Made by a program: the position numbers and the translations under genes. Under the pieces are notes generated by a model. The model was given only the letters and a program-made list of their open reading frames with translations, did not search any database and was not told the origin of the DNA. From contig CM060696.1 in assembly GCA_030686995.1 (NCBI GenBank), positions 13,553,987 through 13,617,986 of the forward strand: a stretch of DNA of 64,000 bases. Reading direction: 5' to 3'. Origin of the DNA: Artemisia argyi (Eukaryota; Streptophyta; Magnoliopsida; Asterales; Asteraceae). Shown here piece after piece: positions 31,681 to 42,909 of the stretch (positions are counted from its first letter, which is position 1; every line of letters starts with the position of its first letter).

Positions 31681-33130
31681 TGATGCGTAGGAATCACAAC
31701 AGGCTTTACCTCTCGAGGGATCTCGAGAAGCTTACAACCCCCACCAGGCAGTGTACCTGATCGTTGTAGTATAGTATAGTGACAAGTACCGGGGGATTGA
31801 TCGTTCAGCTTAGGAATAGTGTCGCTAGGATTAGAAAGCCTAAATACTAGTTCTAAAGGTGAGGGATGATTATTTTTGTATTTTTATATTTTATGGAAAG
31901 CAAGTAAAAATCTCGGGTTTTGGAAGAGTGGGCGGAATTAGTTGCTAGTCAACTAACCCAAAACTAAGATGCAATCAAAATAAAATACTAAAAATGAAAT
32001 TAAACTAATTTATACTAAGGTTGTGAGCAGTAATTGGAGAAAATGTGTTTACTTAGATTTCACTACTCCCTAGATATCTTTTACATGTTAATTACTTGTT
32101 ATAATTGCATGGATGACGGATTGTATTCCTTAATACCATTCATGGGGTGGCATACATAACTCCCCAATTCTATGAGCTCTTATCTCCTCCTACACCATGC
32201 CCAGCACAACTATAGGGATTGTAAACAGTGGCTCATGCATTAAATACAACCAATAAAGACCTAGTACGCCTCGGTTCATGTTTCTTAAGACGTTCAAGCA
32301 TGTTACCATTTGGAGATCTGCCAGTTTTCTTAAGCCTAACATATAAATCATTCATCCAAGACAAGAATAAACAAGTAATCAACACATAATCAATATCTAG
32401 GTTTCATTAGATCTAAGCAAACACAAAAGAGATCTAGCCTAGCATGATAGAATTAAGACAAGAACAAGATATAGACAACCAACATATAGACATATTGATT
32501 GAATTAGAAGAACACTTATCTTAATTAATCATGCAAGGTATCAAGGGATTGGAACCCTTGAAAAACCTGTAAAGTTACACCAAAATCGTCTTTAGGGTTT
32601 CTCCCAAAACTTCTCTCTTTTAATGTGAAAAACTAGAAAACTATATATAGGAAAATAGGGATGACGGCGTCAAGAACAAAGGTGTGACGCCGTCATCTCG
32701 CCGCCAAATACTTCCTCGGACGGCCTTGATCTACTTCTGACGCCGTCAAGGCCTAGGCCGTCACACAAATTACTCTTGACGCCCTGTGTGTGACGCCGTC
32801 ATCAACTACGGATTTTAATTCTTGGGGTTTTGACGCCGTCAGGAAAACTCTTGACGCCTTCATGAACTCTCGGATTTTATTATTGAGGTTTGACGCCGTC
32901 AGGAAATTACTCTTGACGCCGTCACCTACTGTTCCCAGCATGGAAAATTGAGACTTTGCCGTTTTCTTCACTTTTATGCTCCAAAAACGTCCAAAATGGC
33001 TTCTTTTCCAGAATTCACTCTCCAAGTACCTAAAATCACAAAAGGAACGATTTAGGGCAATATTTGATCAAATAAATTCGAATTCGGGCTTAAATGACCC
33101 CCTAAAAACGGATCATTTTTCGCCTCATCA
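31681..33130 (-). repeat. 5' LTR of gypsy B (1,450 bp)
   Basis: Same ends as the partner at 25317-26766. TATATATA is at 32642-32649, and the TGACG-palindrome cluster upstream of it (in element sense) is at 32661-32931. Confidence 0.93.
32642..32931 (-). promoter_or_regulatory. LTR promoter of gypsy B: TGACG palindromes plus TATA box
   Basis: At least eight TGACGCCGTCA / TGACGGCGTCA-type sites or half sites lie within 270 bp, ending about 12 bp before the TATA box. Because this is the 5' LTR, it is the copy that would drive transcription. TGACG is the as-1 core bound by TGA bZIP factors. The base composition contrasts with the AT-rich surroundings. Confidence 0.6.
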
Positions 33131-34091
33131 GTGTTCGACTTAGTGTTTTGAGATGATTAAGGCTAGGTGACGTTTAGGCATAGTAGTGTAAGTTAATGGT
33201 TGTCGTTTAAGTAAGAATTTGTGAATTGATGTTCATGATGCTTATAAGTTTGATTGATGTATGATATTATGTTATATTCGTTTTACTTACTAAGCTTTAT
33301 GCTTATGTTATAGATCTCAATGTTTTGTAGGTGTTCGTGGAAGATGGTAAGCATTCGAAATAAGGCTTATACATTTATACATGTGAAGTGTGGTTAGAAG
33401 GATATTGAAAGATACATAGGAGTTTAGTCATAGGCACCGAGCTCGAATCAAAGGTTGAAACCCTCGGGAGTCTTAAAATGGTTTATAAATCGTGTGTCAA
33501 AGTTTATGTTATGTTTTAATAGAGTGTTTGGATTAGTGTCTAATTGTACCCATTTTGGAGTCAAACGGGTCATTTGCCATGTATTATAGTTTGTTATAGT
33601 TTTGAAAGTTAAATGAGAGTTTTGGTACAAGTTATAGTGTTGTATTGAGGTCAAAATGAATTGTGGATGAGTGTTGAGTTTATACAGGTTTTCTGAAACT
33701 ATTTCTGTAATAGATGGGTAGATATGGTGTATCCCATTTTTGGGATATGGCATATCAATTTCAGAAGGTGATACGGCGTATCCCTTTTTGGGATACGACG
33801 TATCATGTGATATGGCGTATCCCTTTTTGGGATCCGGCGTATCGGTCCAGCAGTTCAGATTTGGTAATTTTCTAAATGTTTTCCAAAGCAAACCTAAGCC
33901 GTTGGTGGTCGTGCCACCTATCATTTTAAAGATAATTGAGTCTAATATCTTTTAAAAGTCGTTCTAAGCGATAATTTGTAATAGAATCTTGTCAATTTAT
34001 TAAAGTGTAACAAAGAGTCTATTATAGTCAAAGCGTTTCCGCGTAAAAAGTTTTAATTTCGGTCAAATCGAACACGGGGCATAACAAAGTA

Positions 34092-34939
34092 TTTGTATAC
34101 AACTCCAAAAGATTCACCGCTTTTTGCATCTATATCAATACCTTATATCTTCGAATTTAAAAATATGTGTTATATCACATGTTATATATCAAAATGTTCT
34201 AATATATATAATAGGAAAGCTAAGATTTTTTTTAATTGTGAAAATGATGAAGCATTTTGAGTTCAACACAAATACTTATGATAATTATAAAACAACATAT
34301 TAAGTGTTCGAACTTACAAATTGATGTTATATCACAAGTGATACATCACGAAAAATACTGCACCGAGAAAAAGCAAAAAATACCAAAAATAACCGAAAAG
34401 AAGTTTGTCGAAAATATATGAAAGTGCATCTCTATTGAAGATAATTAAATGCTCGTTACGGTGGTGTAATTTTTGTAGGTTAACGGTTTACGGTTTTTGA
34501 AATATATAATATATTTAAAATAAAAGATGAAAGTGAGATTTAATAAAAAATAAATAAAAATAAAAAAATAAAGTTAGTCTAGATTTACACTTTAGGTCCC
34601 TTTTATTTTATTTTTTTTTAAACTTTGTCCCTTAAATCTAATGATTTGGGTGATCCAAATTTGTCCTTCAGTTTGTAGTGAATTATGAGTATATTAAATA
34701 ACTCGACTGACAAAATATAACATATGTTTATCAAGAAATTGTTTCCCAAGTCATATTGTCATTATCAATTATAAATGAGTTTTCCTTCTAAACTTTTTCC
34801 TCTGATTTAATTTATATCTTAACTTTCTATTAGTTACTTTTGTAGGACACTTTTCTATGACCAAAATGTTAAATGCTTGAAATGTACGTGCATTTGAATT
34901 ACCATTTAATATTTAGACATATAATAACATTTAAGTTTT
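34092..34939. other. AT-rich spacer with a MITE half copy and a laccase-promoter-like segment
   Basis: 34395-34530 resembles the right half of the foldback element at 21637-21998. 34720-34939 resembles the regions upstream of both laccases (22540-22740 and 52070-52259). No gene is present. Confidence 0.6.
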
Positions 34940-35824
34940 GACAAAAATACACCGTTGGTCCCTAAACTTGTCCAAAAACATCACGATGCCCCCTAAGTTT
35001 GGAAAATCGTCGTGGTGTGTCCAAAAGTTGGATTTTTTAGACCGATTGCGTTCTTTGACCTGTAATTCTAAGGTCAACATCCATTTTGAGTTATATTATC
35101 AAAGGTATAATAGACCAAACACATTTTCAATTATATGTTAGTTAAATCTAACCCAAACACATTTAGACGCCATCATTCATCCATGTAAAGCTGAAAGTAA
35201 CAAATGGCTTATGGAAGAAATTCACAGCAAAACATGAGAATTCAACTACTCTATTTGTCAACAGCCAAAACAACACCACAATGATCAGAAACCAGACTAA
35301 CAAGCCTGCAACTATCACCATTTGAATAATGCACAAATGAAACCTTGAAAGAAAATTTGGAGCAATAAATAACTTGGGTCAGATTCGTTCTTTCCTTTCT
35401 ATCTTCTTATAAATACATGGTTTACATAAACCAAGTAGTCTCGGTTCAAGATAAGAAAGGCTATGGCTTAGGTGTCGGTTTTGAGGATACTAATGTTGTT
35501 TGCTGCTACAATAATGCTCGTGGATTTAGCAGTTGCGATGAATCACAATGTGGGATATACAGCTCCATCCTAAAGCCAATATTTTATCCAAAGCTTAGGT
35601 ACAAAGTGTAGCCCAGGAATGATGGTTCGGATTGAGGTAGTGAAACCCCTACCATCAAAGACCACCACTCCTCCATCCCCAAACCTTAGTTAACCCAACT
35701 GTTAACGTTAGGGACGATTCATAAACTTTATTTTGAAACTTGAGCTTACCTTATTTTGCAAAGTTAGGGACGATCGACACAATTTCTTTGTGAGTTTAAG
35801 TTTCAACCGTTGTGTAATGGTTGT

Positions 35825-35856
<32 letters not shown>

Positions 35857-36065
35857 CTAGCCGTTGAATTTAAAAGAAAAAAATAAAAAAAATTTAAACT
35901 ACCTTATAAATACACAACATATTAACACACTTCAATTCAAAAATCTCACACTTCTCTCAATTCAAAATTGCTTGTAAACTCCCTCACACCGTCGAACAAC
36001 TGAAAAAGTATGTCAAAAAACAAACCGAGAAAGACGAAAAGGAACGACAAGAGGCTATTGTCGAA

Positions 36066-36542
36066 GTGATTAAAAAGTTTGAGCTCACAAAGGCACTCAA
36101 AAAATATTTGAGAAAACGATATGTTGAGTGCAAAGACATATCAGAAGAACGCAAAGTTGTGATCGATCAATTTCTATACAATGAATATTGTAAAGACGAT
36201 GCCATTACTGAGATGTTGTGGTCTTGTGTGAATCAGGACCAAATCTCCAACAAGATCCACCGGAGGTTTGCGGAAAATGTGGCAGCCGGTGATGTACCAA
36301 GAGTGCAAAGTGCATCAACTTTGTCTGATGCACCAAGAGTTGTTGAGCAACAACAACAACTTCATCTGGATCAGTTTCGGCTAAGTTATGAAGAAGATGG
36401 GGACTGGAACGATGAAAAGGAGCGGGAGCTTAGCAGGTTGGAAGCAGAGTTAGACGCAGAAAAGTTTGCGAACTTTGTTCCTTACGACGACGGTTACCAC
36501 TCCAACAACTCTGAAACCTGGGATCTCCCGGATTACAATTGA
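36066..36542 (+). CDS. hypothetical ORF inside the Mutator-like element
   Basis: The 158-residue frame has a basic, probably helical N-terminal part (KKFELTKALKKYLRKRY) and an acidic C-terminal part (SYEEDGDWNDEKERELSRLEAELDAE), ending WDLPDYN. The frame is open upstream to about 35940 without an ATG. The first ATG of the region, at 36010, begins a different 19-codon frame that stops at the same point, which suggests a frameshift. A TATAAATA box lies near 35904. I do not recognise the protein family. It could be a host gene piece carried by the element or an element-specific gene. Confidence 0.4.
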   Translation: MIKKFELTKALKKYLRKRYVECKDISEERKVVIDQFLYNEYCKDDAITEMLWSCVNQDQISNKIHRRFAENVAAGDVPRVQSASTLSDAPRVVEQQQQLHLDQFRLSYEEDGDWNDEKERELSRLEAELDAEKFANFVPYDDGYHSNNSETWDLPDYN

Positions 36543-37161
36543 ATGTTTTATGTAATGTTTATGTTATGTTTTATGTAATGTTTTTAATCGATGTACTCTT
36601 TTAATTATTAATGAACTTAAGTTTGTGTTAATGAGAGATTGTCTCTCCTTACTGGAGGCAGCCTTATGGATATACCAATTTGACTTTTGAAGTTTGACTA
36701 TCTAAAGTAGAATTGAAAATACATGAGTCAAAATGTAAATGCCATATTCTATTTGAAGTTTCACTGTCTAAAGTCAGAATTCAAAATTCATGAGTCAAAT
36801 TTTGGTCAATAGTTACCAGCATATGACAAGAATGGGTACGGATTTAATTGGGTGGGATTAATCATATTAAATGTCAAATTCAGGGACCAAATATGAGCAC
36901 TAAACTTAATAATGGGCGGGAGTTTTAACTATACCAACAGCAACATAGACAAATTGAGGGATCAATAGTGTCTTCCCTTACACGCTCTATTTACTTCTAA
37001 ACGCGTGTATATTTCCAACAAATAATGGGGAATCGAAGAGTTCAAAAAATGCTTCTAAAATTTAATACAGACTCTTCGTTTTCCCCATTATTTGTGTATA
37101 TATTGGTTACTTCCACATGTTGCTGCATACCAATCTATCATCAACCTCAAACACGTCAATC

Positions 37162-37365
37162 ATGTTGTCCGGAAACAAAAGATCGAGAGATGCAGATGCA
37201 ACCGAAGACAAAGAATTGAGCAAAAGACCAAAAACTGAAGCTAATGTAGCTTGGGAAAACCCTGTATCTAACCAAGAATCGAAGGAGGAAGATGAGAAGG
37301 AGAAGGAAGAAGCAAAGGAGCAGGAAGCTGAAAAGGAGAAGGAAGATGCAAAGGAGCATGAATAA
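37162..37365 (+). CDS. small Lys/Glu-rich ORF inside the Mutator-like element
   Basis: From ATG 37162 (MLSGNKRSRDADATED) it encodes 67 residues ending in repeated EKEKEEAKEQEAEKE-type sequence. It has a short basic nuclear-signal-like KRSR and a KRPK. Low-complexity composition makes homology unreliable. It lies just after a 70-bp hairpin (37020-37095). Confidence 0.3.
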   Translation: MLSGNKRSRDADATEDKELSKRPKTEANVAWENPVSNQESKEEDEKEKEEAKEQEAEKEKEDAKEHE

Positions 37366-38027
37366 GGAAAGGAGGAGGCCAAAGGAAGCCATGCTCAAGT
37401 GGAACAAGGAAGGCATTCTGCAACGGCAGAAGAGCATTGGAGAGAGAAGGATGCAATTAGGAAACTAGAAAAAAAAAGAATCAAAAAACAAAAATTGATG
37501 AAAGTTCTGAAGATGAATGTTTAGAAACATTCAGTTACGATGATGTACATTTGGCATACGCTTCAGATTAATGTCATTATTTAATGAAACAAAATTTTAA
37601 ATGATAATATAAATCTATGTTTTATCTATTTTTTGATTTTGCTGTTTCCATTTGATCGGGTTGGATTTGCATATGCAGTTTAAGGGAGTGTTTGGAATAA
37701 CCATATGTTGACTTATAAAGTCAACAAAAACGACCAAAATCATAATTAAACAAAGACCAAAATCATATGCAGTTCATGAATCGTCCCTAACGTTTACTGT
37801 TGGGTTAACTAAGGTTTGGAGTAATAGTTAAAAAGTGATTGGACTATTATGCCCCTCAAAGTAGAACAGAAAACGTGCGTTGACCAAGCCCAAACGGGTC
37901 AAGGGACACAATCAGCCTAAAAAAGCCAACTTTTGGACGCACCATGATGATTTTCCAAACTTAGGGTCCATGGCGATGTTTTTGGAAAGGTTTAGGGACC
38001 AACAGTGTATTTTTGTCTTACGTTTTT

Positions 38028-38700
38028 GTTACAGGTTTTTTAATATTCATCAGTATTTTGTATGGATTATATAATGATCAGCATTAGACTATGCAATGAC
38101 AATCACTTGAGTTTTATCGGGATCCAAGAATCAAAATTTTCTGATACTTTCATTCATTTACTTTTGTAGAACATTTTTCTGTGACCAAAATGTTAAATAC
38201 TTGAAATGTAGGTACATTTGAATTACCATTTTATATTTAGACATATAGTAACATTTAAGTTTTTGTTACAGGTTTTCTAATATTCGTCGGTATTTTATAT
38301 GGATTATATAATTACCAGAATTAGACTATGCAATGACAATCACTTGAGTTTTATCCGGATCCAAGAATTGAAATTTTCAGACACTTTCATTCATTTACTT
38401 TTGTAGAACATTTTTCTATGACCAAAATGTTAAATACTTGAAATGTACGTACATTTGAATTACCATTTGCTATTTAGACATATAGTAACATTTAAGTTTT
38501 TGTTACAGGTTTTTTAATATTCGTCAGTATTTTGTATGGATTATATAATGATCAGCATTAGACTATGCAATGACAATCACTTGAGTTTTATCAGGATCCA
38601 AGAATCGAAATTTTCTGACACTTTCATTCGTTTACTTTTGTAGAACATTTTTTTGTGACCAAAATGTTAAATACTTCAAATGAACATTTGAGTTACCATT
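38028..38700 (+). repeat. 237-bp tandem repeat, interrupted by the Mutator-like element
   Basis: Units repeat with a 237-bp period (GTTACAGGTTTT at 38028, 38265 and 38502), the last being partial and ending at about 38700. The beginning of the first unit is on the other side of the Mutator-like element, at about 34815-34939. The unit includes the segment GAACA(C/T)TTTTCT...AATACTTGAAATGTACGTACATTTG that also occurs singly upstream of both laccases. Confidence 0.85.
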
Positions 38701-39331
38701 ATATACCGGCTAGGATATATACCCTTTACCAAAAAAAGAAAGAAAAAAAATTAGGCTTAAATGATGATGTATGGATTTGACGATTGATCAAGGCTGCATA
38801 TGCGTGCAACCCTAAATAGTTTAGGGATAAAATGTCAGGTTTATTTATTCTTACATGTCTCAAATATTATACAGTAATTAGCTTTTAATTTTGTACGGAT
38901 TAGCAAAAGATAACCTACTTGTTCCTCACCAAAAGTCCATGAAAAAAAAATTCATGCAGACACCGTACATCATAATAACCATAAAAGAAATTTTGAAAAA
39001 ACAAAGAAAAAGCCCATGCTACAAATATGTATATACTTTCGTCGGTCGAAAGTAAATAGAAATTTGTGAGAAATTTCATGCTGACATGGTTCGTCGAAAG
39101 TATATAGAAGTGCTCTTCAATACAAAGACAATTTAATTTTCGTCGTGATAGTATGATTTTTTTCATGTAACGATTAACGATTTGCGAGATATTTAATTAA
39201 AAATAAAATAATAAAAATAAAAACTAATGAAAATGTTTTTTTTTGATAAAAATAATAAAGGGTTGTGATTAGTTCATTTGGTCTAGAAAGAAATGGAGTC
39301 TACAAAGAACTTTTCTCTATGACGATATCGT
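38701..39331. other. AT-rich spacer with a second MITE half copy
   Basis: 39040-39215 resembles the foldback element at 21637-21998 (GTTCGTCGAAAGTATATAG). No gene is present. 39315-39336 (ATGACGATATCGTGTTTA) is paralogous to 18893-18915 beside laccase 1. Confidence 0.6.
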
Positions 39332-39688
39332 GTTTATGTAAGAATATAATGTATTTGATGTTTTTATCATGCCACTGAATTACATACGAAATACTTATAT
39401 AGAGTCTAGCTATGCTCTATTTTAGGACTATAGGCAATCACCCCTTAATTACATACTAATCAACTTTAATGTCCAACTAATCAACCTTATCTCCTTGCTA
39501 TGACATTGAATGTACAGCTAACGCTCCCCTGCAGTTTGAGCGACAAAATCGTGAAAGCTCGGACTCGAGTAGTAAACTAGGGAAAAAAAGGAAAAAACAA
39601 AAGAAAAGGCATTAACATAATAAAAACATAACATGACTTGAGCGAAACTCTTCAAACATCAGCAGCACAATTGGAGAAGACAAATAAT

Positions 39689-39836
39689 AGGCTCGTGACC
39701 TAAAGCATGAACAACACAATAATAATGTGTGGATTTGTGACCTTAGCACAAATCACCAACACGCAGGCTCATGACCTAAAGCACGAACAACACAATAATA
39801 ATGTGTGGATTTGTGACCTTAGCACAAATCACTAAC
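39689..39836 (+). repeat. 76-bp tandem duplication inside element J
   Basis: Two near-identical units begin AGGCTC(G/A)TGACCTAAAGCA at 39689 and 39765. The second is cut by the insertion of element I. Confidence 0.85.
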
Positions 39837-42800
39837 TGTCACACCCCCGAAATTCGGGTCCAGCAGAAGCATACATGTCACTGGGGTGCAACTCAATTGG
39901 TATCATAACATAAGGTACAAAGAATGGTTTCATTTCATTTATTTAGAATGAAAGTTGTTATCAAAAGCATTTATTTTACATATTATAAAAGAAGAGTGGA
40001 AATAGTCCCATAATTTAGTTAAAACGGTCCCAATTAGTTATCAGAGTCTTCTATGACCATGCCATGCCTTGCAAAAGCCTCCAAAGGTAAGATAACGCCT
40101 TAAGAACCTGAAAATACATGCTAAAACGTCAGCATAAAGCTGGTGAGTTCATAGATTTTAGTAAACAAGTAATTTTCGGTAAACAAGTACTTTCGGTAAA
40201 CAAGTATTTTCGGTAAACAAGCATTTTTGGTAAACAAGTATTTTGCGGAAGGCAAGACAATATAACAAATACAATGTCACAGCCAAAAATAAAGTATACA
40301 GTGCCTAAAGCTCATGACCCCGAAGCTCGACGTAATCGTATGCAATCAAGCATAAAATGCCCCAAGTAAGTGTTTGCCAGACACTCGGAAGTAATCCGAA
40401 TGATATGCGTCCGTTTGACAGGTTGGCGCGACCAACTCGGACGGGGTGTCAACCCAAATAGATCTATCCACAGCATTCGCGCTTACACGCATGTAATTAA
40501 CGGTTCATGATAAAAGGGGACTTTAGTGGCAGTAATCGGTAACTTAGGCAAAGTAACAGTTTTGTATTTATACCCGCAAAAGCAAGAACTTGTATCCATA
40601 AGAAAGTAATCAAGGATGGAATAAGTAATTCATAAGGTATTCAAGTAATCAATCAAGTATTTCAACCATCCAGTAATGTTTGAGAAAGTGAATCGCGTTC
40701 AAGTGAAACAAGCATTGAATTTAAATAGTAATAAGCATGTATCTTCCCCCAAAAGAGTTGTAAAACAAGTAAAAGGAGGGGTTATGAACTCACCTTAGCA
40801 AAAGCAATATCCGATAGACAAAGTAGTAGTTGGAAATAAAGTCCGGGTACTCTAATCGCGGCCTAAATAATGCATATGTCTTAGGTTCGAAAACAAGGTC
40901 AAGCATGCAAGTCATACACTATATTATCACTTGTACATGTTGTTGGAAATTTTTATTGCCAAAAACGTAGGTAATCAAAGTAATCTCGTATTTAAGTCAT
41001 CCACCATTTTAGAAAACGTAGCTTGTAAATCTCATGACCAAATATTTGTCGTCTTGTAAATATATATTTTGAAAAACTCTAACGCACCTAATAAGTATAC
41101 ACAATGTTCTACCATTTTTATATACGTCATTTTAGCCAAAATACAACTTAAAATGTCCAAAAGTCCATTTTATAAATTCCATCAGCTTTTAAATAAAAGC
41201 TGTCAATTATTATATAGTTTTGTCCAACTTCTTTAGGCCATAACTTTCGCGTCGTAGTTCCGTTTTTCAAGTTCTTTATATCCCCGCGAAGGTATTCAAG
41301 TGTACTCTAGTATTTTCAAGGTCTCGGTTATTTTAGAAATCATTAAACCTCAGTTTTCCTAGGTAGAAAATCGAGACAGACTTATTATTTTCAGAAAGTT
41401 ATAGTTTTCGTCGTAAATATTGAAAATAGCATATCTTTTTCGTTATAAGTCCGTTTTAACCCGTTCAAGCGGCCACGTTCTCGTTATTAAATCTATTTTC
41501 TATATTTCAAGTCCAATATGGCCAACCAAGTACTGATTTTCCACAGGGGGTCGAAAAGGGACAGATTCATCATAATAATGTCAAGTTATTTTCCTAGTAT
41601 TTTCTTGGCTACAATATTTTACCAACAACTCCAATCCTTGTCCTAGGTCATCCCTCAACTAGAAAAATAGTGATCTAAACATAAACTTAACAATATTCAA
41701 GGTCCATGTACAAGATCATCCAAGTATTTAAACTTTAAATCTACTAACATATATGTATATATAAAGTTTTTCATCATTTTCTTGTAAAGATTTTTACTAG
41801 TAAATTTTCTTGTAATCAAAACTTGTTCAAAGCATATTTTCTTGTCAAGAGATCAAGGTGGATGTAAAGTTTTATCAACATATACCAAGTGATACTAAGT
41901 ATATATACTAGACAAGCACTAAAATCATGAAAATCATGAAGTATTAGTAGTGTAAAAGAAAAGATTACTTACAAAGGTGATTAGTGAGATGAGGGTTGTA
42001 AAACACTAATGTAACCCCAAGATTAGTACTCCAAACCCTTGTTAATCTACCCTAAGTACCCTTGAAAGTGACCACAACTTCCTTTTTCTTCCTTGCTCCT
42101 TGTGGATGTCGAATTATATGTAAGAGTGGGAGGTGAGTGTGTTTTCTTTTTAACTAAAATGAAGACTAGTTTAGGTGTACACATATATATAGCAATGTGG
42201 TCAAAGTGGTCAAAAATATCACAAGGACTTGGTCCTTGTGATGGCCGGTTTTCATGGGAAAGGAGGGGGGCAAAAAGTTGCCTTAGCCACCCTCATTAAT
42301 TGCATGTCTCTAATGATAATAAGATTGAAATTTTATTAGATTTTGTAGTGCTAGTTTTATACATTGTAGGGGGGGGGCGGCTCATATGTCTAGGATAGGA
42401 AGAAAATGGTTTTTATTTGTATAAAATGTATATATTGAATGTATTGGGTAGTAAAAATATGTATTGGGTATTAGTTTGGTAGTTAACGGAAGTTATACGT
42501 AATTAAACGTAAGATATAAAGAATTTATCTTGGACATCGAAAAATATTTTTAGGACTTTGGTAATAGTTTTGGAAGTATAAAAATACCCTAAAAATAATT
42601 GTTGAGAAAGTCGGGTATGTCAAGTGTTACATTCTTGAATAAAAATTTACATTTTATTGAATTTAAAACCGTACGTATTTAAAGAATAGAAATTTGTTTT
42701 ATAGTATAAAATTATGAATTGGGGAAGGAGCAAGGTACCGGAGCGTTGTGGACTAAAATTAGCCTAAGTCCTAGAGTACTTAGAATTTAATTAGAAATTC

Positions 42801-42909
42801 GCGTCGATTCAAGTAAAAGGCTCATGTAAAAATGTTTCAAATCAAACGTCAAAAATTTAAATTCTAGTTTAGAAATTAGTATTGACCTGGGAAATAGTGG
42901 GTTGTGACA
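39837..42909 (-). repeat. 3' LTR of gypsy I (3,073 bp)
   Basis: It is identical to the partner LTR apart from one base in a G run. It contains five repeats of GGTAAACAAGTATTTT type at 40162-40250. The short open frame at 42093-42299 is present identically in the other LTR and is not considered a gene. The polypurine tract lies beside it at 42910-42930 (- strand TTTTTAGGGGGGTAGAA). Confidence 0.93.

Larger units (their letters stand above)
25317..33130 (-). mobile_element. non-autonomous Ty3-gypsy element B (gag plus protease-like only)
   Basis: A complete 7,814-bp element with 5-bp duplications GTGTT at 25312-25316 and 33131-33135. The two LTRs are each 1,450 bp and differ at about eight positions by eye (about 0.5%), so the insertion is young. 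The internal region (26767-31680) reads on the - strand: primer site, one gag-protease-like frame (two nonsense codons), then 2.5 kb of non-coding sequence, hairpin and polypurine tract. There is no RT, RNase H or integrase. It is inserted in the solo LTR 24304-34086. Confidence 0.92.
24304..34086. mobile_element. solo LTR (about 1.96 kb) split by gypsy element B
   Basis: It starts TGTTACACCCG at 24304 and ends GGGGCATAACA at 34086, with 5-bp duplications AAGTA at 24299-24303 and 34087-34091. The two parts are 24304-25316 and 33136-34086. There is no internal region of its own, so it is a solo LTR left by unequal recombination, probably of a gypsy element. It contains four roughly 45-bp tandem repeats (TGATATGGTGTATTGAGATAG type) at 24413-24600 and GGATACGGCGTATC-type hairpins at 24575-24610 and 33720-33850. 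Confidence 0.85.
34940..38017. mobile_element. Mutator-like element (3.08 kb) without a recognisable transposase
   Basis: The termini are inverted repeats: GACAAAAATACACCGTTGGTCC at the left and its near-complement at the right, with similarity continuing for roughly 200 bp, interrupted on the left. The flanking 9-bp duplication is TTAAGTTTT / TTACGTTTT (34931-34939 and 38018-38026, one mismatch). The neighbouring 237-bp repeats give the empty site AACATTTAAGTTTTTGTTACAGG. The interior holds an apparently captured segment at 35160-35680, the frames at 36066-36542 and 37162-37365, and a short hairpin at 37020-37095. No transposase is visible, so it is non-autonomous. Confidence 0.85.

Noticed and set aside
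38028..38700. CRISPR-like array
   Set aside because: The 237-bp units are directly adjoining with no spacers, and the sequence is plant nuclear DNA.
34720..38700. A third laccase gene
   Set aside because: Only upstream-type sequence is present; no exon or copper motif could be found on either strand.
39689..39836. Target duplication of a large element
   Set aside because: The 76-bp direct repeat is a tandem duplication inside element J; the true target duplications are the 5-bp GTTTA and CTAAC.
42093..42299. 68-codon frame present twice (also 48011-48217)
   Set aside because: It lies inside both identical LTRs of element I, has no family signature, and its duplication is explained by the LTR pair.
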